From Lachnospiraceae bacterium (lineage in GTDB: Bacteria > Bacillota > Clostridia > Lachnospirales > Lachnospiraceae), in contig JAETQH010000013.1 in assembly GCA_021770785.1 (NCBI GenBank), positions 1 to 64,000 of the forward strand: a stretch of DNA of 64,000 nucleotides, in the 5' to 3' direction. A program made the translations under genes and the position numbers. The notes beneath the pieces were generated by a model. It did not search any database. It saw only the letters and a program-made list of their open reading frames with translations, and was not told where the DNA came from. Positions 1 through 8,700 of the stretch are shown here, piece by piece; within the stretch, counting starts at the first letter, position 1, and every line of letters starts with the position of its first letter.

Positions 1-38
1 TCTATGTCTTGGCAGAATATAAGCCGCAGTGCGCATTC

Positions 39-135
39 GAGAGCCGTGGGCTCTCTCATTCACGGGCATTCGCCCTATCAGGGCATAAAGAGACAAATTT
101 GCCAGTAAACTGTCAATTTGTCTCTCTACGCCCTG
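39..135. repeat. Cluster of inverted repeats upstream of ackA
   Basis: No convincing gene lies in positions 1-416. The left part is packed with inverted repeats. Positions 39-45 and 49-55 form GAGAGCC/GGCTCTC with a 3-nt loop. A longer hairpin pairs AGAGACAAATT (89-99) with AATTTGTCTCT (115-125) and continues outward with CAGGGC (79-84) and GCCCTG (130-135). GGGC at 64-67 and 81-84 can both pair with GCCC at 72-75, so alternative folds exist. There is no T-run to make it a terminator. It may be the 3' region of an upstream transcript, a dispersed palindrome or a small RNA; I cannot decide which. Confidence 0.55.
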
Positions 136-273
136 GCACTGCTCATTGCTTTCGTGGACATCATAACACAGTAGTTCACGGAATGGCAAATGATTATGTT
201 TTGTTAAAAAAATAACGTTAAAATTCTGTCAGGCTGTTTCTGATTTTATACAAAGGAATTGCCAAAAAGTACC

Positions 274-302
274 TTGTTTCTGGGGAATGACTGGCGTATA
301 CT
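274..302 (+). promoter_or_regulatory. Predicted sigma-A promoter of ackA
   Basis: A -35 box TTGTTT (274-279) and a -10 box TATACT (297-302) are separated by exactly 17 bp. The expected start near 309 leaves a leader of about 110 nt before ackA, so ackA can be transcribed without any gene upstream. Confidence 0.65.
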
Positions 303-416
303 AAAACTATATGTGGTTCGCTTACAAAACCGTATTCCGGTAATGTTGATGCGGCGGGACAAAAGATGCAAAAAGCAGCCCGGCGGTAAAAAGCTGGCAG
401 AAGAATGGAGGAAAAT

Positions 417-1607
417 ATGAACGTATTAGTTATTAACTGCGGAAGCTCGTCTCTGAAATACCAGTTAATCGATTCTGAGAGTGAGGCAGTACTGGCAAAG
501 GGACTTTGTGAAAGAATTGGGATTGACGGAAGGCTTGTATATCAGAAGGCCGGGCTTGACAAAGAGATTACCGAGGCAGATATGCCTACCCATAAACAGG
601 CAATCCAGATGGTGTTAGACGCTCTGGTAAATGAAAAAACAGGCGCCATCAAGAGTCTTGCAGAAATCGATGCAGTCGGCCATCGTGTGGTACATGGCGG
701 AGAGAAATTTGCTTCTTCCACCGTTCTTACGCCGGAAGTATTAAAAGTAATTGAAGAGTGCAACGATTTAGCGCCGCTCCATAATCCGGCAAACTTAATC
801 GGTATCGATGCCTGCAAAGAGCTGATGCCGGATGTTCCGATGGTAGGTGTGTTTGATACCGCTTTCCACCAGACCATGCCGAAAAAAGCATACCTTTACG
901 GTTTGCCTTATGAATATTATGAGAAATACAAGGTGAGAAGATATGGTTTCCACGGAACCAGCCACAGTTTTGTGTCAAAACGTACCGCGGAGTTTTTGAA
1001 TATGGACTTAAACCACTCTAAAATCATCGTGGCACACCTTGGAAACGGAGCTTCCATCAGTGCTGTATTAGACGGAAAATGCGTGGATACCTCCATGGGA
1101 CTTACTCCGTTAGAGGGACTTGTAATGGGAACCCGCTCCGGCGATATTGACCCGGCCATCATGGAGTTCATTGCAAAGAAAGAGAACCTCGACATTGAGG
1201 GTATCATGAACGTATTAAATAAGAAATCCGGCGTAGAGGGCCTGTCTAAACTTTCCAGCGACTTCCGTGATTTAGAGGCAGCCTACAATGAGGGCAATGA
1301 GTTGGCAATCAATGCCATTGAAGTGTTCTCTTACCGTGTGGCAAAATATATTGGCTCCTATGTGGCAGCCATGAATGGTGTGGACGCCATCGCATTTACC
1401 GCAGGTATCGGTGAGAATACCGAGTTGGTAAGGGAAAAAGTTCTGGCATACTTAGAGTATCTGGGAATTGGAGTAGACAAAGAGGCAAATAAGGTGCGTG
1501 GGGAAGAGCGTGTGATTTCCACTCCGGATTCCAAAGTAAAGGTTTGCGTCATCCCGACCAACGAAGAGCTTGCCATCGCAAGAGAGACCGTTGCCCTGGT
1601 AAAATAA
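417..1607 (+). CDS. ackA: Acetate kinase
   Basis: Acetate kinase makes ATP and acetate from acetyl phosphate and ADP, the last step of acetate fermentation in the cytoplasm. The protein is 396 residues, normal for the family, and starts with the phosphate-binding NCGSSSLKY block (about residues 7-15). FDTAFHQTMP (about 145-155) carries the catalytic aspartate, RRYGFHGTSH (about 174-183) the conserved His/Arg pair, and AHLGNGAS (about 207) and GIGENTELVRE (about 330) complete the ASKHA fold. I start it at 417, with GGAGG five bases upstream, rather than at the in-frame ATG at 405 that overlaps the binding site. The usual partner pta would lie to the left, but a promoter at 274-302 suggests independent transcription. 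Confidence 0.97.
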   Translation: MNVLVINCGSSSLKYQLIDSESEAVLAKGLCERIGIDGRLVYQKAGLDKEITEADMPTHKQAIQMVLDALVNEKTGAIKSLAEIDAVGHRVVHGGEKFASSTVLTPEVLKVIEECNDLAPLHNPANLIGIDACKELMPDVPMVGVFDTAFHQTMPKKAYLYGLPYEYYEKYKVRRYGFHGTSHSFVSKRTAEFLNMDLNHSKIIVAHLGNGASISAVLDGKCVDTSMGLTPLEGLVMGTRSGDIDPAIMEFIAKKENLDIEGIMNVLNKKSGVEGLSKLSSDFRDLEAAYNEGNELAINAIEVFSYRVAKYIGSYVAAMNGVDAIAFTAGIGENTELVREKVLAYLEYLGIGVDKEANKVRGEERVISTPDSKVKVCVIPTNEELAIARETVALVK

Positions 1608-1640
1608 AAAAATAAAAAAATAAATTTTCCAATAAAATTG

Positions 1641-1669
1641 TTGACAAAAAGCTTTCATCTATATATAAT
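1641..1669 (+). promoter_or_regulatory. Consensus promoter of the DUF177-rpmF operon
   Basis: Perfect TTGACA (1641-1646) and perfect TATAAT (1664-1669) are separated by 17 bp, the strongest promoter match in the window. The start should fall near 1676, so the GTG at 1679 would be almost leaderless and is unlikely to be the real start of the next gene. Confidence 0.88.
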
Positions 1670-1685
1670 TGTTTAGGTGTGAAAA

Positions 1686-1741
1686 ACCTCACTCGTGAGG
1701 TGATATCCCGTCGAGGGAAATTCCGTAAACGGAATAGGGAG
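1686..1741 (+). promoter_or_regulatory. Structured 5' leader of DUF177-rpmF
   Basis: Three hairpins follow each other between the promoter and the start codon: ACCTCA/TGAGGT with a CTCG loop (1686-1701), TCCC/GGGA (1706-1718) and TTCCGT/ACGGAA (1721-1734). The last ends one base before the AGGGAG binding site (1736-1741). TCCC at 1706 could pair instead with GGGA of the binding site, which would hide it. Autogenous control by L32 is a hypothesis only. Confidence 0.45.
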
Positions 1742-1747
1742 AAAGCC

Positions 1748-2272
1748 GTGGTTGTAGATATTTCAGACATGATATCTTGTGAGAACAAGGAAGTAACAAA
1801 AGAAGTTCCTATCGAGTTAAAGTCTTTTGTATCAAGATTAGGTGAGTTTCCCATTACAAAGGCGGCACCGATAGAACTGAAAATCGCAAACCGTGAGAAT
1901 AAGCAGCTGCTTATTCAGGGAGATGTGGATTTGACAGTATCGATTCCGTGCAGTCGTTGTCTGAAGGAAGTTCCGACAGACATCCGTTTTTCCATTGATA
2001 AGGAGATGAAGCTGGAAAATGCTGTTATCAACGATGAAGAAATGGAAGATGCCGACTACCTGATTGGATTACATCTGGATATAGATAAACTTGTCTATGG
2101 AGAGATTTTGGTGAACTGGCCGATGAAAGTTCTGTGCAAGGAAGATTGCAAAGGAATTTGTAAAGTCTGCGGACAAGACCTGAATAAGGGCGACTGCGGC
2201 TGCCAGAGAACAGAACTGGATCCAAGAATGGCAGCAATCCAGGATATCTTTAACAAATTTAAGGAGGTGTAA
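1748..2272 (+). CDS. DUF177 (YceD/YlbN family) protein
   Basis: This family is conserved next to rpmF in most bacteria and is linked to 23S rRNA or large-subunit metabolism; its biochemical role is not settled. The 174-residue protein has a metal-type CSRC pair in its middle and a Cys cluster near the C-terminus (CKEDC, CKVCG, DCGC), typical of Firmicutes members, and ends with the conserved IFNKFKEV. I choose GTG at 1748, preceded by AGGGAG, over the upstream in-frame GTG at 1679, which would sit within three bases of the predicted transcript start. rpmF begins 4 bp after the stop, so the two are cotranscribed. Confidence 0.88.
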   Translation: MVVDISDMISCENKEVTKEVPIELKSFVSRLGEFPITKAAPIELKIANRENKQLLIQGDVDLTVSIPCSRCLKEVPTDIRFSIDKEMKLENAVINDEEMEDADYLIGLHLDIDKLVYGEILVNWPMKVLCKEDCKGICKVCGQDLNKGDCGCQRTELDPRMAAIQDIFNKFKEV

Positions 2273-2276
2273 GTAA

Positions 2277-2456
2277 ATGTCAATCTGTCCAAAAAATAAA
2301 TCTTCCAAAGGAAGAAGAGATAAAAGAAGAGCAAACTGGAAAATGACTGCTCCTGCATTGGTAAAATGCAGCAAGTGTGGCGAATTAATGATGCCTCACA
2401 GAGTATGCAAGAACTGTGGCTCTTATAATAAGAAAGAAATCATTGCTCAGGACTAG
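2277..2456 (+). CDS. rpmF: 50S ribosomal protein L32
   Basis: This is a 59-residue protein of the large ribosomal subunit, beginning MSICPKNKSSKGRRDKRRAN, with the L32 zinc-ribbon cysteines CSKCG and CKNCG, so it is the zinc-binding (C+) form. A strong AAGGAGG site sits ahead of the ATG, overlapping the end of the DUF177 gene. It lies between that gene and a clear terminator, so DUF177-rpmF is a two-gene operon. Confidence 0.97.
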   Translation: MSICPKNKSSKGRRDKRRANWKMTAPALVKCSKCGELMMPHRVCKNCGSYNKKEIIAQD

Positions 2457-2468
2457 GCAATGTAGGGA

Positions 2469-2509
2469 AGCCCGCCAGGCGAAAGCGATTTTCGTGGCGG
2501 GCTTTTTTG
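2469..2509 (+). terminator. Rho-independent terminator after rpmF
   Basis: AAGCCCGCCA pairs with TGGCGGGCTT around a 15-nt loop and is followed by TTTTTT. Confidence 0.92.
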
Positions 2510-2615
2510 TGTTCTGAATAGCGGGTTTCATAGACATTTTGGGTGCAGCTTCTAAATGCTATTTGTAAACAGCATGTTTTTAGAATAATTTTATTTTTCT
2601 GCCCGTTTTCCGTTA

Positions 2616-2644
2616 TTGTGGGATGAATCGTTTTATGATATGAT
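2616..2644 (+). promoter_or_regulatory. Possible promoter of the YesL gene
   Basis: TTGTGG (2616-2621) and TATGAT (2639-2644) are 17 bp apart, downstream of the rpmF terminator. The -35 box is weak. Confidence 0.45.
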
Positions 2645-2685
2645 AATAAAATGCAAAAAAATAAATGGAACAAAGGAGAAGTGAA

Positions 2686-3408
2686 ATGGGAGAATTTTTT
2701 AACCTGGACAATAAATTTTTTCAGGCAATCAACAAGATTGTGGACTGTATTGCCTTAAGCGTGATCTGGATGGTGTGCTGCATTCCTGTGGCGTTTACGG
2801 GTTATCTTGCAATCGGGACAAAAACCTTGATTTTCTGGCTGCTTTCCTGTATTGCAGTGGTGCCGGCGGGAGTGGCGACAACAGCGATGTATTACGCCAT
2901 AAACAAAGTAATACGTCACGGCAGAAGCTATATCTGGACAGAATTTTGGCATTCTTTCCGGAGCAATTTCAAACAGGCAGCAGTGATTTCCGTCATTTTG
3001 TCATTGGCGGCAGTCCTTCTTGGGGTGGACGCCTATATTATGTATCAGCTTGCTCTGTCAGGTGATAAAACAGGGGCGTTTTACATTATCTTTATTGTAT
3101 TGCTGATATTTGAAGCAGCCTGGGCGCTTTACATCTTTCCTTATATGGCACGTTTTGAGAATACCACAAAACAGGTTTTGAAAAATACGGCGTACATCGC
3201 AGTGGCAAACCTGCCAAAGACCATCGTCATGGTAGTGGTCCTTGGGGCAGTGGTGTTGACGGTTTACCTGTTCCCGGTGATACTTGTGGTGATTCCCGCA
3301 GTTTTTATGCTGCTTATCAACCTGTTGATGGAAAAAGTGTTCCGCAAATATATGTCGGACGAGGATTTGGCAGCAGAGGAAGAGAGAGACAGAGAAGCTT
3401 ATAATTGA
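2686..3408 (+). CDS. YesL-like (DUF624) integral membrane protein
   Basis: The 240-residue protein matches the YesL/DUF624 family, whose members are often found near carbohydrate uptake genes; the molecular role is unknown. It has about six hydrophobic segments. The N-terminal FFNLDNKFF and the C-terminal acidic tail (DEDLAAEEERDRE) are typical. The start at 2686 has AAGGAG eight bases upstream; an in-frame ATG at 2665 lies ahead of that site and is less likely. It is flanked by its own weak promoter and by a new promoter before plsX, so it is probably monocistronic. No sugar transporter genes are adjacent here. Confidence 0.8.
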   Translation: MGEFFNLDNKFFQAINKIVDCIALSVIWMVCCIPVAFTGYLAIGTKTLIFWLLSCIAVVPAGVATTAMYYAINKVIRHGRSYIWTEFWHSFRSNFKQAAVISVILSLAAVLLGVDAYIMYQLALSGDKTGAFYIIFIVLLIFEAAWALYIFPYMARFENTTKQVLKNTAYIAVANLPKTIVMVVVLGAVVLTVYLFPVILVVIPAVFMLLINLLMEKVFRKYMSDEDLAAEEERDREAYN

Positions 3409-3416
3409 TTTTGCTG

Positions 3417-3445
3417 TTGATTTATAGAATAACTTATAGTATATT
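3417..3445 (+). promoter_or_regulatory. Predicted promoter of plsX-acpP
   Basis: TTGATT (3417-3422) and TATATT (3440-3445) are 17 bp apart, 27 bp ahead of the plsX start. Confidence 0.6.
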
Positions 3446-3472
3446 TTTTTATAGACATGCAGGAGGGTACTT

Positions 3473-4513
3473 ATGCAGCAGAATGAGTCACTTGGAATTA
3501 CAAAAGTTGCTTTGGATGCCATGGGCGGAGACAATGCTCCCGCTGAGATTGTAAAAGGCGCTGTGGCTGCGGTGGAGGGAAGAAAGGACGTTAAGATTTT
3601 TCTGGTGGGACAGAAGGATGTCGTACAGGAAGAATTAAGCCAGTATTCTTATCCGGCAGAGCAGATAGAAATCGTACATGCAGAAGAAGTAATTGAGACG
3701 GCAGAGCCGCCGGTGAATGCAATTCGCAAGAAAAAACAGTCATCAATCGTGGTGGGAATGAATATGGTAAAGCAGAAAGAGGCAGATGCCTTTGTTTCCG
3801 CAGGAAGTTCCGGAGCTATTCTGGTGGGCGGACAGGTCATCGTCGGGAGGATAAAAGGAATTGAGAGACCTCCTTTAGCGCCGCTGATTCCCACGGAAAA
3901 GGGAGTTTCCCTTCTGATTGACTGCGGGGCCAACGTAGATGCGAGGGCGTCCCATCTGGTACAGTTTGCGAAGATGGGTTCCATTTATATGGAAAATGTG
4001 CTTGGAATCAAAAATCCGAGAGTTGCCATCGTAAACATTGGCGCGGAAGAGGAAAAGGGCAATGCTCTAGTCAAAGAGACCTTTCCTCTGTTGAAGGCAT
4101 GCACGGACATTAATTTCGTGGGAAGTATTGAGGCGAGGGAAATCCCCCACGGCGAAGCGGATGTGATTGTGTGTGAGGCGTTTGTCGGCAATGTTATTTT
4201 AAAACTGTATGAAGGCTTGAGCGCTACTCTGGTAAGTGCCATAAAAACAGGCATGATGAGTACCTTAAAGAGTAAAATAGGTGCGGCGTTAGCCCTTCCA
4301 GCGTTAAAAGGGACGCTGAAAGCCTTTGATGCCAGCCAGTATGGCGGTGCACCCCTGTTAGGCTTAAACGGTCTGGTGGTGAAAACCCACGGCAGTGCAA
4401 AGGCGAAGGAGATTACAAATTCTATTTACCAGTGTGTCACATTTAAGGAGCAGGACATCAATGGAAAAATCAAGAAAAATATCATAAGTTCAACGGAACA
4501 GGAAGGAATGTAG
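3473..4513 (+). CDS. plsX: Phosphate acyltransferase PlsX
   Basis: PlsX converts acyl-ACP and phosphate to acyl phosphate, the substrate of PlsY (encoded at 31012), and so begins phospholipid synthesis on the cytoplasmic membrane face. The protein is 346 residues with the family hallmarks [12 protein letters not shown] near the N-terminus, [20 protein letters not shown] and [16 protein letters not shown] near the C-terminus. The ATG has AGGAGGG upstream. acpP follows after 2 bp, so the donor protein and the enzyme are made together. FapR sites sometimes precede this gene in Bacillus; I see no such palindrome here. Confidence 0.96.
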   Translation: MQQNESLGITKVALDAMGGDNAPAEIVKGAVAAVEGRKDVKIFLVGQKDVVQEELSQYSYPAEQIEIVHAEEVIETAEPPVNAIRKKKQSSIVVGMNMVKQKEADAFVSAGSSGAILVGGQVIVGRIKGIERPPLAPLIPTEKGVSLLIDCGANVDARASHLVQFAKMGSIYMENVLGIKNPRVAIVNIGAEEEKGNALVKETFPLLKACTDINFVGSIEAREIPHGEADVIVCEAFVGNVILKLYEGLSATLVSAIKTGMMSTLKSKIGAALALPALKGTLKAFDASQYGGAPLLGLNGLVVKTHGSAKAKEITNSIYQCVTFKEQDINGKIKKNIISSTEQEGM

Positions 4514-4515
4514 TT

Positions 4516-4749
4516 ATGGAATTTGAAAAACTGAAAAAAATCATTGCAGAAGTATTGAATGTGGATGAGGAAGAAATCGCCATGGAGACAACATTCGTAG
4601 ACGACCTTGGAGCGGACTCTTTAGATATCTTCCAGATTATTATGGGAATTGAAGAGGAATTTGATATTGAAATTGCAAATGAAGAAGCAGAAAACATTGT
4701 GACAGTTTCCGATGCAGTAGAAAAAATCAAGAATGCTTTAAACTCATAA
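4516..4749 (+). CDS. acpP: Acyl carrier protein
   Basis: The 77-residue acidic protein carries growing acyl chains on a phosphopantetheine arm. The attachment serine is in GADSLD at about residue 36, and the four-helix ACP pattern is complete (VDDLG before it, IEEEFDIEI after it). It is cotranscribed with plsX, which uses acyl-ACP. A strong terminator follows. Confidence 0.96.
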   Translation: MEFEKLKKIIAEVLNVDEEEIAMETTFVDDLGADSLDIFQIIMGIEEEFDIEIANEEAENIVTVSDAVEKIKNALNS

Positions 4750-4772
4750 TAAATTTTTCATGATGTGACAGG

Positions 4773-4801
4773 AAAGCCCTTGTTTTTTACAAGGGCTTTT
4801 T
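4773..4801 (+). terminator. Rho-independent terminator after acpP
   Basis: AAAGCCCTTGT pairs with ACAAGGGCTTT around a T-rich loop and is followed by a T-run. Confidence 0.92.
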
Positions 4802-4802
4802 A

Positions 4803-4890
4803 TGCACACAGGTGCGGAGCGGAAGGTTGCAGCAGGAGCTGCCCGCACCCGGCGCAGCGAGTAGGGAAAGAAGAATCTTCCCTACTCGAT
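4803..4890 (+). repeat. Dispersed two-hairpin element, copy 1
   Basis: First of three related elements (others at 13495-13576 and 35271-35355). It begins TGCACA and has a variable hairpin, GGTGCGG (4811-4817) with CCGCACC (4843-4849) and an inner GCAGC/GCTGC stem. After a GGCGCAG linker comes the conserved hairpin CGAGTAGGGAA (4858-4868) with TTCCCTACTCG (4878-4888), then ATTA. It lies just after the acpP terminator and before rnc. No T-run follows, so it is not an ordinary terminator. Confidence 0.8.
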
Positions 4891-4979
4891 TACTATAACT
4901 TTATCGAAGGTTTTTTCCTGTCTTACGGAGCGGGTATCAGGTAACACAGAAAAAAGCCTCTGAGAAAACGGAGGATATT

Positions 4980-5666
4980 ATGTCAAAAATAGAAGAATTG
5001 CAGGAACGCATTGGCTATCAGTTTAAGGAGGAGGGGCTGTTGCGGCAGGCGCTGACCCACAGCTCTTACGCCAATGAAAAACATATGAAAAAGCTTTCGG
5101 ACAATGAGAGACTGGAATTTTTAGGGGATGCAGTGTTAGAAATCATTTCCAGTGAATTTTTATACCAAAATTATCCGAAGCTTCCCGAGGGAGATTTGAC
5201 GAAACTTCGGGCAAGTATTGTCTGTGAGCCTACCTTGGCGCTTTGTACCAGAGAAGTGGATTTAGGCGAGTATCTGCTCTTGGGCAAGGGGGAAAACTTA
5301 ACGGGAGGGAGAAACCGGAAATCCATTTTATCGGACGCCATGGAGGCGGTGATTGGAGCCATTTACCTCGACGGCGGTTTTGAGAGAGCAAAGACCTTTA
5401 TCCACAGGTTTATTTTGACAGATATTGAGCATAAAAAACTGTTTTATGACAGCAAGACCATTTTGCAGGAAGTGGTGCAGGGAAACTATGAGGAACCTCT
5501 TCACTATGAATTATTGTCAGAAGAAGGCCCGGACCATGACAAGAAATTTAAAGTAGAGGCAAGAATCGGGGCGCAGATCATTGGGACAGGCAGCGGACAC
5601 ACCAAAAAGGCTGCGGAGCAGGAAGCTGCGTATCAGGCGCTGCTACTGCTGAAACCGGAGCTCTAA
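4980..5666 (+). CDS. rnc: Ribonuclease III
   Basis: RNase III cleaves double-stranded RNA, including rRNA precursors and sense-antisense duplexes. The 228-residue protein has the catalytic signature ERLEFLGDAVLE at residues 43-54 and the second acidic site SDAMEAVIGAIYLDGG at about 117-132. The C-terminal double-stranded RNA-binding domain starts near 155 and ends with KKAAEQEAAYQALL. GGAGG lies upstream of the ATG. smc follows 41 bp later in the common Firmicutes order rnc-smc-ftsY. RNase III is relevant to the candidate antisense RNA system at 56.5 kb. Confidence 0.96.
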   Translation: MSKIEELQERIGYQFKEEGLLRQALTHSSYANEKHMKKLSDNERLEFLGDAVLEIISSEFLYQNYPKLPEGDLTKLRASIVCEPTLALCTREVDLGEYLLLGKGENLTGGRNRKSILSDAMEAVIGAIYLDGGFERAKTFIHRFILTDIEHKKLFYDSKTILQEVVQGNYEEPLHYELLSEEGPDHDKKFKVEARIGAQIIGTGSGHTKKAAEQEAAYQALLLLKPEL

Positions 5667-5707
5667 GCGGGCAGCGGCAGATACTGAAACGAGAAAAAGA
5701 GGTTTAT

Positions 5708-8700
5708 ATGTATTTAAAGAGCATTGAGGTTGTGGGCTTTAAGTCCTTTGCAAATAAAATTCTATTTGAATTCCATAACGGCATAACGGGAATTGTGGGA
5801 CCGAACGGGAGCGGAAAAAGCAATGTAGGCGATGCGGTGCGCTGGGTGTTGGGTGAGCAGAGCGCCAAGCAGCTCCGCGGTGCTAGTATGCAGGACGTTA
5901 TTTTTGCCGGAACGGAGAACAGGAAGCCCTTAAGCTATGCCTATGTGGCGATTACCATGGACAATTCCGACCACCAGCTTGCGGTGGACTATGAGGAAGT
6001 GACAGTGGCGAGGCGTGTTTACCGCTCCGGCGAGAGCGAGTATCTGATTAACGGAAATGCCTGCCGTCTGAAAGACGTCACGGAATTATTCTATGATACG
6101 GGTATCGGAAAAGAGGGGTATTCTATCATCGGTCAGGGACAGATTGAGCGTATCTTAAGCGGAAAGCCGGAGGAACGCCGGGAGCTTTTTGACGAGGCGG
6201 CGGGGATTGTTAAATATAAAAAGAGGAAAGCCACCGCTCAGAAGAAGTTAGAGAGCGAGCGGGAAAATCTGGTCCGTGTCAACGATATTTTATCGGAGTT
6301 AGAGCGCCAGGTAGGACCCCTAGAGCGTCAGGCGGAGAAAGCCCGCATTTATTTAAAGAAAAAAGAAGAGTTAAAAACCTATGATGTGAATATGTTCCTG
6401 ATGGAAGTGGAGCGCATTGAGGGGCAGTTAGAGGAAGTGGGCGGAAAATACCACATTGCCGATGCGCAGTTAAAAGAGGCAAACGAATCCTACGAGAATA
6501 TCAAAACCGAATATGAGCGGATGGAACGGGATATGGAGCAGATGGAGGAACATATCAATTCGCTCCGGGAAAATATCAGTAATTCCACCGTCTTAAAGGG
6601 AAAATTAGAGGGACAGATTAATGTCTTAAAGGAGCAGATACATACGGCGGAGCTGACGGATGAGCATTTACAGAGCCGTCTTTCCTCCATTGAAAGAGAG
6701 CGGGAGGAACGGGTAGAGTCAAAAACCACCTATGATGAGCAGAAGGCGGAGGCGGAACGTCAACTAGAGGAAATCAGTGAGCGCAGGGCAAAGGAACAAC
6801 AGGCGTTAGCAGAGCTGCAAGCAGAGATTGCAAAATGCAACGAGGGCATGGAGCGGGGGAAAAGTGAGATTATCGAGCTTTTGAATAACAAGGCGTCTAT
6901 CAAGGCAAGGCAGCAGCGCTACGATACCATGTTAGAGCAGGTAAATATCCGCAAGGCGCAGCTCACTCAGAGGCTTCTGGCAAGAAAAACGGAAGAGGCG
7001 GATTTAGAATCCGTACTGGCAGATTACCGGGAGGAGCTAGACGGGATAAATGCCGCTATTGCAGAATTAAAACAGAATGCTCTGGAGATGGAGGAAAAGG
7101 GCAGGGAGTGGAAACGGAAATCTGCCGAAACCAGCCAGAAATTAGAGCTGGATATCACCCGGTTTCACAAGGAGCAGTCCAGATTAGAGTCTTTAAAGAA
7201 CATTGCAGAGCGCTATGACGGCTACGGCAACAGTATCCGCAGGGTGATGGAACAGAAGGATGCCAATAAGGGGCTTCTCGGCGTGGTATCCGATTTGATA
7301 CAGGTGGAAAAGAAATACGAGACCGCCATTGAGACGGCGTTAGGCGGCAGTATCCAGAACATTGTCACCGAGGACGAAGCCACTGCAAAGAAAATGATTT
7401 CCTACTTAAAGGAGAACCGTTTCGGGCGTGCCACTTTCCTTCCCCTCACCAGCGTGGACGGAAGAGGAAAGTTCAAAAACAGCGAGGCGTTACAGGAGCC
7501 GGGGGTCATCGGTCTTGCCAGCACGCTGGTAAAAACGGAGAAAAAATACGAGGGTGTGACGGCTCATCTGTTAGGCAGAGTCGTTGTGACGGAGCATATC
7601 GATTATGCTGTTGCCCTGGCGAGAAAATACCATTATTCGCTCAATATTGTAACCTTAGACGGAGAGCATTTAAGCCCCGGCGGTTCCATGACAGGCGGTG
7701 CCTTTAGAAACAGCAGCAATCTGCTGGGAAGAAAGCGTGAGATAGAAGAGCTAGAGGGCAGCGTGGCAGCTTTAGAAGCTGCTATCAAGGAAGGAAAGAA
7801 CCGCTTAGAGGATATTAAAACCGCCCGTGCCCTGTTAGCAGAGGACGTGGAAGAGAACAAAGCGAAGCTGCAGGAGCAGTATATTTTACAGAATACGGCA
7901 AAAATAAACGTGGAGCGGGCAACGGAGCAGCGCAACGAGAGCGAATCGGTCTTTGCGGGGTTAAGGGCGGAAAACAGCGAATTAGAGAGCCAGCTTAAGG
8001 AAATTAACGAGAATAAAGAGAAGATTACGGAGGAAATTGCGGCTGCCGCAAAGCGGGAGACGGAAATCGAGGAGGAGAGCAGGCAGTATCAGGAGATTCT
8101 CGATAGGAATGCCGCTAAGGAAGGAGAGGCGGCAAAGGCGGTTTCCGATGTCCAGATGGAAGAAGCAAGAATCCGCCAGCAGGCAGAATTTATTCAGGTA
8201 AATATTGACCGTTTGGCAGGGGAGATTGACCGCTACGAGAAGGACAGGGAAGAACTGTTACAGCAGGCCAAAGAGGCAAAGGCAGACGCGGAGAAAAAAC
8301 GCAGTGACATTGAGGAAATCCAAAAGACTCTTCTTGCCTCCGACGACAGCTCTGCGGACTTAGAAAAAGAGCTTAAGGAAAGTATTGAAAAGAAAGAGGA
8401 AATGTCCGCTGTCTATAAGGGATTCTTCCAGAAAAGGGAGGATATTTCCAAGGAGATTTCCGATTTGGACAAGGAAATTTTCCGTCTGAGCAGCCAGCGG
8501 GAAAAATTAGAGGACGCCAGGGAATACCAGAATAATTACATGTGGGAAGAATATGAGCTGACCCTGCATGCCGCCATGGAGCTGCGGAATGAGGAGTATG
8601 ACGACCTTGCGGAGGTTAAGAAGCTGATTGCAGGCATTAAGGACGATATCAGGAAACTAGGAGATGTAAACGTCAATGCCATTGAGGATTACAAGGAGAT

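Noticed and set aside
9-215. A 68-codon open frame near the left end
   Set aside because: TTG start, no binding site, and its sequence is made of inverted repeats; composition does not look like protein.
1679-1747. Longer DUF177 protein starting at GTG 1679
   Set aside because: The start would lie about three bases from the predicted transcript start and the added residues are encoded by hairpins; GTG 1748 has AGGGAG.
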